Assembly: GCF_947497555.1 (NCBI RefSeq) | Contig: NZ_CANMGY010000002.1 | Location: 348,243-412,242, forward strand | Length of the DNA stretch: 64,000 bases | Reading direction: 5' to 3' | From: an uncultured Umboniibacter sp. | Lineage (GTDB): Bacteria; Pseudomonadota; Gammaproteobacteria; Pseudomonadales; DSM-25080 | In this document: one piece after another, positions 1-8,214 of the stretch | Numbering within the stretch: position 1 is the first letter of the stretch | Layout of the letters: each line of letters starts with the position of its first letter | Position numbers and translations under genes: made by a program | The notes under the pieces: generated by a model | Databases searched by the model: none | What the model was told of the DNA's origin: nothing | What the model saw: the letters and a program-made list of their open reading frames with translations, nothing else

Positions 1-262
1 CCATGTTCAGATCTAGTCTCGGCCAATTCAAATCATCAGCTACCTCATTGAGGCTAGTTCTACTATCCAGTTTGGCTCGTTCGGCAGCCAAGACACTGTC
101 ATTGGCAAGCACTTCTTGCCAGGCGGCACTGAATGATTGAGCTGAAATAGTTGGCGTCCAAGACATAGTTGCCAAGGTTAGGAATACGCCAACAGCAAGT
201 CGTCGAGCGCCAAAGTTAACGAAGGCAGCGATAGCAGGTACCTCACTCTGATTAAATTGCAT
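1..262 (-). CDS. TolC-type outer-membrane efflux protein, N-terminal part
   Basis: Open frame starting at ATG 262 and running off the window edge, 87 codons visible. The N-terminus looks like a Sec signal peptide: a double Arg, a hydrophobic run (LAVGVFLTLATMSW), then a possible cut after ISA. The mature start (SFSAAWQEVLANDSVLAAER) fits the first helix of TolC/OEP-family proteins, which form trimeric outer-membrane channels for RND or ABC export systems. Its pump partners would lie outside the window. No Shine-Dalgarno sequence precedes the ATG and an in-frame stop lies just upstream, so the start is forced but weakly supported. The family call rests on a short stretch. Confidence 0.65.
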   Translation of the reverse strand, partial: MQFNQSEVPAIAAFVNFGARRLAVGVFLTLATMSWTPTISAQSFSAAWQEVLANDSVLAAERAKLDSRTSLNEVADDLNWPRLDLNM

Positions 263-285
263 GGTCTACTGTTTCAGTATAGACC
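263..285 (-). promoter_or_regulatory. Dyad abutting the start codon of the TolC-type gene
   Basis: Read on the minus strand the 23 bp directly before the ATG contain TACTG-AAA-CAGTA nested in GGTC...GACC, with a TATACT that could serve as a -10 box. This could be an operator for a TetR-like repressor and would leave a very short leader. The rest of 286-495 shows no convincing gene. Confidence 0.35.
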
Positions 286-495
286 GTTAATTTTTCGAGG
301 AGAGAGGTATTTCTAATCACCCTTTGCCGCTTAGAGCAGATGCTTTAGTCCAAAACTAATTGGAAATAATCCGCGAGACAACGAATTTCAAAAATCTCAT
401 GGAGCCCAGTGAACGACGCCTCAGACCTAGACTCCGAAAAATTGTGAGCAGCTCATTCGGAATATCGGACTCATCAGAGCGAAGCGAAGGAGCGT

Positions 496-1473
496 TCATT
501 CACCTTTTAAATGTAATTGAAACCACTCCAAAGCGGCTTGTCGGCTGCTACCGAGGTTTTCGCCATGATACATGTCGTAATGCCCGCCCGGGAAAGTGAC
601 GTATCGTGCATCAGCCTTTTTCTCAACCGCTTCGAATAACAATACTCCATTCAGCTGTCGATCAAACATCGTCTCATCTTCGGCATCAATCACAAGTGTT
701 GGCGTAGCGAGGTGATTAACATATGGCATTAAGTTGAAGCGCTTCAACGCCGGCCAGTCTGGAAAACCCGCTAGCGAAGGATCAATTCTGCTCACTGGTC
801 CTGGGAAGGCAGGTAGTTCACCTCGCGCGGTAAGTGTTTCGATCTGCCACATGCCATCCGCTGGGAGCGCCTGAAGATTGTGAGCGTAATTCACCGGCCC
901 CATCTGACTCACAAACGCTTTCACACGTGGGTCCGTTGCTGCGGGAATCAATCCCAAGCCACCGCCCATGCTGGTGCCCCAAACACCCAAATTATTTGGC
1001 ATTACCTGGGGCTCACCTCCTAGGAAATAGAGCGCCGCTCTCACATCCGCAGACATTGAGTACGGATCTATAATCCCTCGAACATGTTGCGCTTCCAACA
1101 TAAAGGTTTGGCTTTCGTCAGCAGCGCCCATAACGGTTGACGCTACCAGCGGACCATCGCTTTCACCCCATCCCTTAAAGTCAAAGGTGAGCACCACGAA
1201 ACCTTCGGCTGCAATCGCTTCCGCGTAATTACGACCAACGTTAGATTTATTACCTCCCCAACCGGCGATCATAAGAACCCCCGGCAGACGTTGTCCTTCC
1301 TCAATAGACTTCGGGGTATAAACGTCACCGGCTAAGCGAACACCCTCGCTCCAAATGGTGACACTGCGCCTATCCACATCGCTGGCATGAGAGATTGAAA
1401 CGATCCCAACTATAGCCGCAACTAAGCCGACAATTAGGGTGCGCGAAAGTACGGTAAGCTTCTGAGCTGACAT
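496..1473 (-). CDS. Secreted alpha/beta hydrolase (dienelactone hydrolase/acetyl-esterase type)
   Basis: A 325-residue protein with an N-terminal hydrophobic signal segment (residues about 9-30) that predicts export. The alpha/beta-hydrolase core is visible: an oxyanion-region GWGGNKS near residue 71, a nucleophile elbow GTSMGG with Ser168, a candidate acid in LVIDAEDE (Asp263 or Asp266), and His298 in FPGGHYD. It would hydrolyse an ester or peptide-like bond outside the cytoplasm. The substrate cannot be read from sequence; peptidase S15/acetyl-xylan-esterase relatives are alternatives. The start has a good AAGGA box. It stands alone on its strand, divergent from the downstream lipoprotein gene. 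Confidence 0.8.
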   Translation of the reverse strand: MSAQKLTVLSRTLIVGLVAAIVGIVSISHASDVDRRSVTIWSEGVRLAGDVYTPKSIEEGQRLPGVLMIAGWGGNKSNVGRNYAEAIAAEGFVVLTFDFKGWGESDGPLVASTVMGAADESQTFMLEAQHVRGIIDPYSMSADVRAALYFLGGEPQVMPNNLGVWGTSMGGGLGLIPAATDPRVKAFVSQMGPVNYAHNLQALPADGMWQIETLTARGELPAFPGPVSRIDPSLAGFPDWPALKRFNLMPYVNHLATPTLVIDAEDETMFDRQLNGVLLFEAVEKKADARYVTFPGGHYDMYHGENLGSSRQAALEWFQLHLKGE

Positions 1474-1494
1474 AGCTATTTCCTTGTTATTATT

Positions 1495-1521
1495 AGTTAT
1501 TGTTCTAGATCGTCAATAACT
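1495..1521. promoter_or_regulatory. Inverted repeat upstream of the hydrolase gene, putative operator
   Basis: AGTTATTG and CAATAACT form perfect 8-bp arms separated by 11 bp, 22-48 bp upstream of the hydrolase start. This is the size of a dimeric repressor or activator site. The rest of the 295-bp gap to the lipoprotein gene (1474-1768) contains only a short weak open frame that I do not believe is coding. Confidence 0.35.
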
Positions 1522-1768
1522 TCTAGAATCTTTAAACTCAACATTAGCATGTCACCTCTGCGACTATTGTCACCTTTGAGTCAACGTTCTAAGCGTAACA
1601 AGCTAGATAGATTTGATTGCTCGCTTTACCAGCAATCTCGCCTTACTAGCAATAGAGGTGGGGATACGCCAAATCCAAGAATTTTGAAAAGATTCAATCT
1701 TCGTGTTACTCTCGGTCTGTCGCTACGAACTCTGTGGCCAATATTTTAATTGATGCAGGACGCATGCC

Positions 1769-2119
1769 ATGAAAAAATTTGCCGTTATCTCTGCTGTACT
1801 TATTACCCTATCCGCTGGGTGCTCTATGGCGCCACAGTATGCAGTTCAACAATTAGACACTTCAACATTTAGTGTCACATCACCTTATACTGCAATGCCA
1901 ACACAGCTGGAGCGATTCACCGAGAAAGCCTATTCGGTCGCAACTAACTACTGCGTAGCTCAACAGTCTGCCTTGTCCATAAACGACACTGTCAAGCAGA
2001 CCACAACAAGTAGCTCAGGTAGCCACAGCAGTTGCGGCGCATCAGCCTGTCCAAGCGGCATGTCTAGCTATGATTTAACTCGAGTTCGAGTGGAATTTAA
2101 CTGTAGCGAAAGCGCCTAA
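1769..2119 (+). CDS. Small lipoprotein of unknown function
   Basis: A 116-residue protein beginning with a type II signal peptide: MKK, a hydrophobic run and a lipobox LSAGC with the lipidated Cys at residue 18, followed by SMAPQ. This predicts anchoring to a membrane facing the periplasm. The mature part has no domain I recognise. Its second half contains a Thr/Ser-rich stretch leading to two close cysteines (SSCGASAC), which could form a disulfide, and a third cysteine near the C-terminus. An AGGA box precedes the start, and a strong terminator follows about 45 bp after the stop, so it is probably a monocistronic unit. Confidence 0.7.
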   Translation: MKKFAVISAVLITLSAGCSMAPQYAVQQLDTSTFSVTSPYTAMPTQLERFTEKAYSVATNYCVAQQSALSINDTVKQTTTSSSGSHSSCGASACPSGMSSYDLTRVRVEFNCSESA

Positions 2120-2162
2120 TCTTAACGATTCAGTTCGTGGTTAGCGCTTACCATAGAAGTAG

Positions 2163-2195
2163 AGGGCGGCTTGATTAATCATGCCGCCCTTTTTG
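2163..2195 (+). terminator. Rho-independent terminator of the lipoprotein gene
   Basis: GGGCGGC and GCCGCCC arms flank a 12-nt loop and are followed by TTTTT on the plus strand. Confidence 0.85.
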
Positions 2196-2318
2196 CTTTG
2201 ATTGAAGGTCTAATTTTCACGCTATGTTTCTCTGCCAGCACCCAATTAAGTATGCAAACTCTCTGAATAGTTGAATGAACGAACGATTCGAATAGTGAGA
2301 AATTTCGCCCCATAAATG

Positions 2319-2350
2319 AAAAAAGCCCCAGCTCTAAGAACTGGGGCTTT
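2319..2350 (-). terminator. Rho-independent terminator of the TonB-dependent receptor gene
   Basis: On the minus strand AAAGCCCCAG and CTGGGGCTTT arms with a 9-nt loop end in a T run, 20 bp beyond the receptor stop codon. Confidence 0.88.
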
Positions 2351-2369
2351 CGAGTTTCAGCGCTACAAC

Positions 2370-4643
2370 TTAGAAGTTGTAGTTAACACTCACGCCTGCT
2401 GTACGCGGGTTACTCCAGTTAGCCTGAAGACTCGCAATTGACGGGCTCTGGCTTGGGTTGAACACCACTACGCGATTTAACTGCGCTTCGTTCTCCAAGT
2501 TCATCACGTAACCCTGTACTTCCCAAGTTGCATCAGGAGAAGCCCAGATTAAACGCAGATCAGTACGTGTGAACGAATCTTGCTTAGCGCCATCTACGTT
2601 GATGTCGTAAGCATAGTAGTCACCCGAGTAATAGGTTTGCGCGTACGGAGTAAGCGTACCCATATCACCTAGGTAAATATCATAGCTAGCCTGAAGACCT
2701 AAAGTCAGCTCTGGTGCCAGCGCCGGACGGAAGCCCTCAAGATTTAGTAGTGACGACGGGTCGTTAAGGTCCTGACGGCCACCCATATCACCTAAGCCCT
2801 GAACCTTAGAAACTTCATACTTACCAAACTCTGCCTGCATAATTGACAGGGAGCCAGAGAGGCTCAACTGGTCAGTTGGGTTCCAGCTCAATTCCGCTTC
2901 GAAACCCATGCTATCCAGCTCGCCACCGTTTTCGGTGAACTCTGTGACGCCGGTACCCTGAACCACGAAAGACTGAGCCTGCATGTCACGATATTGGTTT
3001 AGGTATAGAGCCGCGTTGAAGACCATAGTGCGATCTAACCACGTAGACTTATAACCCACTTCCCATGCGGTCACCGTCTCTGGGTCATAGGTTAGCGGAA
3101 CAACTGGGTCAACGAAGTTGATACCACCAGCACGATAACCGGTAGACACCTGGCCATAGATCATTTGATCATCATTTAGATCATGTTCAAGCGCGGCTTT
3201 GTACAACACATCGTTCCACTCGCCCTTGCTGCCCTGTCCCTTCATAGGAACCGGCGGCCAAACACTCCAATCAAGTGGGTCGCGCTGTTGTTTGGTGTCT
3301 TCAGCGTAGCGAATACCACCCACTAGGCGCATTGCTTCGCTAAGGTGTAGCGTACCGTTAGCAAACACACCGAGTGAGGTACTGACGTAATCACCCTGGT
3401 TATCCCAATGTGGGACTTCGGTAACACCGCCCACTCGCTCTAACCAGTTCCAACCAGCGGCTTGTTCGAAGTAATAGGCGCCGCCTAACCACTCAAAGGT
3501 ATCATTAGCCGGAGAAGTGAACTGAATTTCATGCGACGAGGTATCTTGATCGGAATTCCAACCAACGAAGCCAGAGTCCGTTAAACTACCACCGTCACTG
3601 TAATCTGGGTCATAGGTCTGTGAACCTTCAAAATTCGTCTGGTTACCGGTGTACTTGATAACCATCCAATCTGCATCCCACTCTGCTTGAAGAGTAAAGA
3701 ATGAGCTTTCAAGATCTACGCTCGAAGGCATGTTGCGCGAAACCTTCCACGGCCCTTGATCCGTTGCGGAGGTCGCATCGGAAGGGAGGAACTGGTGACC
3801 TGGAAGGAAATTACCGTTGTCGTAGGCACCAATCTGCTGGTAGCCCCAAATTGCCGAACCGTTACCCTCTTGAGTTCCCTGGCCTGCGCGAACAATTACA
3901 TCCAGAGAGTCAGTTGGTTGCCAACGTAAGCTTCCACGGAAATAGGTGTTGTCTGCGTCGTTGAGGTCATCACTTGGACCATCAACGTAGGTATTCTCAA
4001 TATAGCCATCACGCTGATCCGTCAAACCTGCTAGACGAACCGCAAGCGTATCGGAAATTGGCAGGTTTACCGCGCCTTCCACCTTACGACGGTCATAGGT
4101 ACCCGCTAGTGCTTGAACGTAGCCGCTAACCTCATCAAATTCTGGAGCACGGGTATGGATGTTGATGGTACCACCGAAGGTGTTACGACCGTAAAGTGTG
4201 CCCTGAGGACCACGAAGTACTTCGATTCGCTCAAGATCCACGTAGGAGCCCAAAGCTTGAGTAGTGGTAGGGACGTAAACGCCATCCTCAAAAATACCAA
4301 CTACCTGTTCGGCTTCAGAACCAACGTTGTTAGTTCGCGTACCACGAATCGCCAAACGGACTTCGCTACCAGACTGACCGTAGCTCATACCAGGAACGAG
4401 GTTCTCGATTCGGCTAACATCTTCAATGCCGCCCTTCGCGATATCTTCAGCGCCCAGAGCGGTAACCGCAACGGAAACACTCTGAATGTCCTGAGATCGC
4501 TTCGTCGCCGTAACAATAATTTCTTCGACTTGACGATTGTTAGTTGATTCTTGATCAGTCGCTTCAGCTTCCTGCTGAGCTACTACTGAGCCCGACAGGG
4601 CCAACGAGACCCCTAGATAAAGTGCATTACGCTTTACTTCCAT
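2370..4643 (-). CDS. TonB-dependent outer-membrane receptor
   Basis: A 757-residue protein with a signal peptide ending at VVAQQ, a TonB-box-like segment (VEEIIVTATKRSQDIQ, about residues 39-54), a plug domain with the typical LRGPQGTLYGRNTFGG motif near 144-160, and a 22-strand barrel ending in the aromatic terminus NYNF. Such receptors import siderophores, B12, oligosaccharides or other bulky ligands using TonB-ExbBD energy. Its plug resembles the CirA/FyuA-like group common in marine and sphingomonad genomes, whose ligands are mostly unknown. The neighbours (hydrolase, sulfotransferase, peptidase) hint at scavenging but do not define the ligand. A GGAG box precedes the start, and it has its own promoter and terminator. 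Confidence 0.92.
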   Translation of the reverse strand: MEVKRNALYLGVSLALSGSVVAQQEAEATDQESTNNRQVEEIIVTATKRSQDIQSVSVAVTALGAEDIAKGGIEDVSRIENLVPGMSYGQSGSEVRLAIRGTRTNNVGSEAEQVVGIFEDGVYVPTTTQALGSYVDLERIEVLRGPQGTLYGRNTFGGTINIHTRAPEFDEVSGYVQALAGTYDRRKVEGAVNLPISDTLAVRLAGLTDQRDGYIENTYVDGPSDDLNDADNTYFRGSLRWQPTDSLDVIVRAGQGTQEGNGSAIWGYQQIGAYDNGNFLPGHQFLPSDATSATDQGPWKVSRNMPSSVDLESSFFTLQAEWDADWMVIKYTGNQTNFEGSQTYDPDYSDGGSLTDSGFVGWNSDQDTSSHEIQFTSPANDTFEWLGGAYYFEQAAGWNWLERVGGVTEVPHWDNQGDYVSTSLGVFANGTLHLSEAMRLVGGIRYAEDTKQQRDPLDWSVWPPVPMKGQGSKGEWNDVLYKAALEHDLNDDQMIYGQVSTGYRAGGINFVDPVVPLTYDPETVTAWEVGYKSTWLDRTMVFNAALYLNQYRDMQAQSFVVQGTGVTEFTENGGELDSMGFEAELSWNPTDQLSLSGSLSIMQAEFGKYEVSKVQGLGDMGGRQDLNDPSSLLNLEGFRPALAPELTLGLQASYDIYLGDMGTLTPYAQTYYSGDYYAYDINVDGAKQDSFTRTDLRLIWASPDATWEVQGYVMNLENEAQLNRVVVFNPSQSPSIASLQANWSNPRTAGVSVNYNF

Positions 4644-4698
4644 TTTTTCGCTCTCCGTATACAGATGTTTATTTTTGTTGTCTTGACACCTTATTCTT

Positions 4699-4750
4699 AA
4701 TATAAAACCAAAAGTACTTCGGATGCAAAACTTTTTACTGCGAATGCAAA
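4699..4750 (-). promoter_or_regulatory. Promoter of the receptor gene with two TTTGCATyCG repeats
   Basis: On the minus strand TTGCAT (4723-4728) and TATATT (4699-4704) are separated by 18 bp and fit a sigma-70 promoter. The -35 lies inside TTTGCATCCG, and a near-copy TTTGCATTCG lies 21 bp further upstream (4741-4750), two helical turns away. Such spacing suggests tandem binding of a regulator. Confidence 0.45.
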
Positions 4751-4861
4751 CAGGTTAGTTCTAAGGTCAAAAATACGCTTTATCGTTTAGATAAACTCAT
4801 TGATTGCAAGGCTAAGTTGGGCGTAACATCATTCTAAACAAACCGATATTTCAGAGTAACG

Positions 4862-6664
4862 ATGATGCCCAGTGAAGCTTTAAAACACACCCAACGACTC
4901 CTATCTCAAGGCGACACCCTGGGTGCTATTGATTCACTCGAAGCTATCATTAAGGCAGATCAACAGGATCAGGAGTCTCTCGAGCTACTATGCGGGCTAC
5001 TGCTGAAGTCAGCCCAAATTACCAAAGCTCAGCGCTACTTAAGTTCACTTAATCCTACCGAGATAAAGTCAGCTAATCTCGCCCGAATGGCGGGCTATAT
5101 CGCCATCCAATTCGGTGATGCACTGCGTTCAATTGAATGTTATCGACTGGCTTCCGAGGGGCTGCCCGCCAACCTTGAAGTGCAAGTTGAATTTGTCACG
5201 GCGCTTCGTATTGGCGGTAAATTCGGCTGGGCGAAACAACAGCTACAGCAACTACTCGCCGTCGCCCCAAACAATTCCTTAGTGTTGGATGAAGCGGGAT
5301 GGCTGGCACTAGCGCAAGCTAAGTTCAAGGTGGCTATTCAGGCGTTTACCAAAAGTATCTCAACGGATGGTCCTACCGAGCAACGACTCAATGGAATCAT
5401 CCGCGCCTACCTAGAAATTGATGATCTAAAAAACGCCGGCGACCTATTATTAAAAGCTCGCCAAGAATTCCCCAATAGCACTGATCTGTTGCACCTTGAG
5501 GCGGTACTACTCACCAAACTAAAGGAGTTCGAAGCCGCCTATGACTGCTATCAGGCTATTCTAGCGGCCACCCCTGATAAGCGTGATAGCCAACTCAATT
5601 TGGGCGTACTTGCGGCAAAACGAGGCGAGCTAGATCTTGCTGAATCATTATTTACTCGCATCATTGAACTCAATCCCTCTGATTTTGAGGCATGGTATCA
5701 ACTCTCGACGATTGATCCAGCTAACAGTCACGCTGGACTAGTTAATCTGTTCGAACAGCATTGCGCACCGTTTCAGTCCTCCGCTAGGTACTGGTTTGTT
5801 TTGGCTAAACTCCAGCATCAGCAAGCCAATTACTCCGACTCATTTGCAAGCACGCAGCGGGCACGTGAGCTGAAAATGAAGGAAGAGGGTTGTGGCGTAT
5901 CCTTTCCAACTCACTATCAGCTCAATAATTTCAGTCTCCCAAACGCTAGCGCCAATCCCTCGGTTATCTTTGTGACCGGTATGCCTCGCAGCGGCACAAC
6001 TTTGACTCAACGAATCCTTTCACAACATGAGCAATGTACTGCCATGGGTGAAACTGGGATCATTGCGAAGCTAATCAGCGAACTAAAGCTGGACCCGAAT
6101 AATCCAAGTGAGTGCCTGAGTCGACTATCGCCTGAGCAAAAGCAGCGCACTCGAGATAAGTTGCTGAAGGATCTTCTGCCTGAGCCGGGTGTGGTAGCTG
6201 TTGAACACACACCGATCAACATTTTCTATATTCCTCTCATCGCGGCGCTTCTTCCCGAAGCTAGATTTGTAATCTGCGAGCGCGACCGTACTGACAACTG
6301 CCTATCCATTTATCAGCAGTCTCTGTCACGGGAATATCGCTTCGCCAACTCGCCAGGTGCTTTGGCTCAAGTATGGGAACATGCCCGGGAGCTTTCGCAG
6401 CTACTCTCAAATGGCTGGAGTGACAGAGTGCACCGTGTTAGCTATGAGCAGCTAGTCACCGAGCCAGAGCAAGTTATTACCAACCTGCTGGACTCAGTTG
6501 GCCTACCCTTCGACGAGGCTTGCTTACACCCGCAAAGTGGCTCTCAATGGATCCACTCGCCTAATTTACGGCAGGCTCGCCGAGCGATTCATAACGAATC
6601 AGTTAATAAACTATCTCGTTATGGCTCGGCCATTCACCCGTTTATTGCTGAACTGTCACAGTAG
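4862..6664 (+). CDS. TPR-repeat sulfotransferase
   Basis: A 600-residue two-part protein. Residues 1 to about 340 are tetratricopeptide-like helical repeats (for example LNPSDFEAWYQLS). The C-terminal part is a sulfotransferase: VIFVTGMPRSGTTLTQRIL contains the PAPS 5'-phosphosulfate loop (PRSGTT, residues 375-380), and RFVICERDRTDNCLSIYQQS fits the 3'-phosphate site. It would move sulfate from PAPS to an unknown acceptor, and the TPR part may select a protein or glycan target. Similar fusions are common in marine Proteobacteria and related to tyrosylprotein sulfotransferases. No signal peptide is seen, so it should be cytoplasmic. Its 3' end overlaps the convergent peptidase gene by 23 bp. 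Confidence 0.85.
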   Translation: MMPSEALKHTQRLLSQGDTLGAIDSLEAIIKADQQDQESLELLCGLLLKSAQITKAQRYLSSLNPTEIKSANLARMAGYIAIQFGDALRSIECYRLASEGLPANLEVQVEFVTALRIGGKFGWAKQQLQQLLAVAPNNSLVLDEAGWLALAQAKFKVAIQAFTKSISTDGPTEQRLNGIIRAYLEIDDLKNAGDLLLKARQEFPNSTDLLHLEAVLLTKLKEFEAAYDCYQAILAATPDKRDSQLNLGVLAAKRGELDLAESLFTRIIELNPSDFEAWYQLSTIDPANSHAGLVNLFEQHCAPFQSSARYWFVLAKLQHQQANYSDSFASTQRARELKMKEEGCGVSFPTHYQLNNFSLPNASANPSVIFVTGMPRSGTTLTQRILSQHEQCTAMGETGIIAKLISELKLDPNNPSECLSRLSPEQKQRTRDKLLKDLLPEPGVVAVEHTPINIFYIPLIAALLPEARFVICERDRTDNCLSIYQQSLSREYRFANSPGALAQVWEHARELSQLLSNGWSDRVHRVSYEQLVTEPEQVITNLLDSVGLPFDEACLHPQSGSQWIHSPNLRQARRAIHNESVNKLSRYGSAIHPFIAELSQ

Positions 6665-8096
6665 TCGATGACAACTTCCGACACCGCTCCCCCTCAATCC
6701 ACTCCAAGGCAGCTGCTAAGGTATCTTGGTGAGATTGAACACGCACGTCTGGAGTAACGCCATCCGGCTGTGAATCGCCATTAGGTCGAATGATTAAAGC
6801 CTTAGGAAAACCTACCTGAAGGTTGGTTTCAGAGAGTCTAAAGTGTTCCATCGCACCGTAAGTGGTGGCCAGGTCAGCGGTTTTCTGCCCAATTAAGGTG
6901 CCAAAACCATAGTCTTGAATAATGGCCGCCACCGATACTGCATTACTAAAGGAAGTCTCATCGATTAGCGCAATAACCTCACCCTCAAAACGAGTTCCGT
7001 CACGAGGCAGGCTTGAATCAAGGGGAAATGAGAATATCTCCCCAGCCGTTTTTTCGGCAAAGAAAGTCTCATATCGATGCGATATATCAGTCTCATCGAA
7101 CGTGAGTGCTAAACGCTCCAGATTCGCTTCCCTAGCCTGCGAAGACGCTCGCACTCTAAAATCTGAAGCAAAGGCAAAAGCTTGGTCAGCAAACCAGGCA
7201 ACAAGATGATCGCTGAAACTATTCGAGCCTCCTGGGTTCGACCTCAAATCAATCACCACATACTCTACATCGGCGGTTATAAATGAATTAAAGGCTTCGT
7301 CCACCCAGCGTTTAAATGGCTCAGTGTCCCACGGGTTTTCTCCTTCAGCATGATAAAATGGTCCGGGCTTCAGATAACCAACTTGCGGCGCTAAGAGCTG
7401 ATAGTCTCTTAGTGGTTCTTTTTGAACCTCAGCTTGCGAGGCATTGGCAATTAACGCCTGCTCATCATAGCTCGTTGTTATAGCGCTAACTGTTACAGGG
7501 GAGCCATCGTCGGCCATGATAGTTATCTCATAGCTTTCCCTGGCGCCATCAGCCCACCAGAGCATTCCCTGGAGCTGCATACCCAACATCACATTTTTAA
7601 GTTGCTGGTTATCTGCCGCGACGAGGACTTCGTAGCGATCGAGCCATTGCCGAACGGGAAGTCCATCTACGGCGATTACCTTAACTCCTGAATATAACTC
7701 CGGCTCCGCTCCGAAATAATCGTCAATAACTACTTCATCGGAACTGATGTCCAAGTAAAGTGATAACGTTTTGCCATCACTCTGTAGGTACGATTGATAG
7801 GTATCCATGGGGAATTCAACCCGAGTATGAGCGGTTTCGGTTAGCGCCGTAAAGCTCTGAAACAGCGCGCTAGCTTCTCGGAGTGTTTGTGGGCTATTTA
7901 TCGAACTAGCGAGTTCCTGATAACGTTGTTCTAGTTCCTCGGCGGAGATTTGATGAAAGGGGTCATACTGGGCCTCAAGTAAGCCGCGGTAGAGTTCGTG
8001 AAAATCAGAGCGAATTACCTCAGCGCTGAAGTATTCCTCTTCGGCGAAAAGTACAACAGGGATGAACAAGCTGATAAGTAGCAGAAAGCGTTTCAT
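6642..8096 (-). CDS. Secreted S41-family peptidase
   Basis: Signal peptide (MKRFLLLISLFIPVVLFAEE) followed by a tail-specific-protease-like protein of 484 residues. The S41 core is seen in VVIDLRSNPGGS (about residues 281-291) and IDETSFSNAV, with Ser384 the likely nucleophile. A Lys at the expected dyad position is not clear, so it may belong to the tricorn-like side of the family. I chose ATG 8096 over 8108 because TGAGGT lies 6-7 nt before it and the longer version adds residues before the signal peptide. The role is probably periplasmic protein or peptide cleavage. It is transcribed away from the CadC-type regulator and is its likely target. Confidence 0.85.
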   Translation of the reverse strand: MKRFLLLISLFIPVVLFAEEEYFSAEVIRSDFHELYRGLLEAQYDPFHQISAEELEQRYQELASSINSPQTLREASALFQSFTALTETAHTRVEFPMDTYQSYLQSDGKTLSLYLDISSDEVVIDDYFGAEPELYSGVKVIAVDGLPVRQWLDRYEVLVAADNQQLKNVMLGMQLQGMLWWADGARESYEITIMADDGSPVTVSAITTSYDEQALIANASQAEVQKEPLRDYQLLAPQVGYLKPGPFYHAEGENPWDTEPFKRWVDEAFNSFITADVEYVVIDLRSNPGGSNSFSDHLVAWFADQAFAFASDFRVRASSQAREANLERLALTFDETDISHRYETFFAEKTAGEIFSFPLDSSLPRDGTRFEGEVIALIDETSFSNAVSVAAIIQDYGFGTLIGQKTADLATTYGAMEHFRLSETNLQVGFPKALIIRPNGDSQPDGVTPDVRVQSHQDTLAAALEWIEGERCRKLSSTTVTVQQ

Positions 8097-8152
8097 TATG
8101 AACCTCATTAGTGATTAGCCCCGCTAGTCTTGGCCAAACTGGGCGCAACGTC

Positions 8153-8196
8153 CTGATGATTTACTGAGGTATTTCTGATATTTTCCTGAGGAGACT
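8153..8196. promoter_or_regulatory. Four phased 11-bp direct repeats between peptidase and regulator genes
   Basis: CTGA occurs at 8153, 8164, 8175 and 8186, giving CTGATGATTTA, CTGAGGTATTT, CTGATATTTTC and CTGAGGAGACT with an exact 11-bp period. OmpR/PhoB-type winged-helix proteins are known to bind head-to-tail repeats of 10-11 bp, and the adjacent gene encodes such a domain. I infer an operator for the neighbouring regulator controlling one or both divergent genes. Confidence 0.5.
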
Positions 8197-8214
8197 TTCA
8201 AATTAAGTAGAGCT

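Noticed and set aside
360..599. 79-codon plus-strand frame near the left edge
   Set aside because: Overlaps the hydrolase 3' end antisense, no ribosome-binding site, no recognisable sequence.
1549..1749. 66-codon frame upstream of the lipoprotein
   Set aside because: No ribosome-binding site and low-quality composition; more likely untranslated promoter region.
4113..4547. 144-codon plus-strand open frame
   Set aside because: Antisense to the plug domain of the TonB-dependent receptor.
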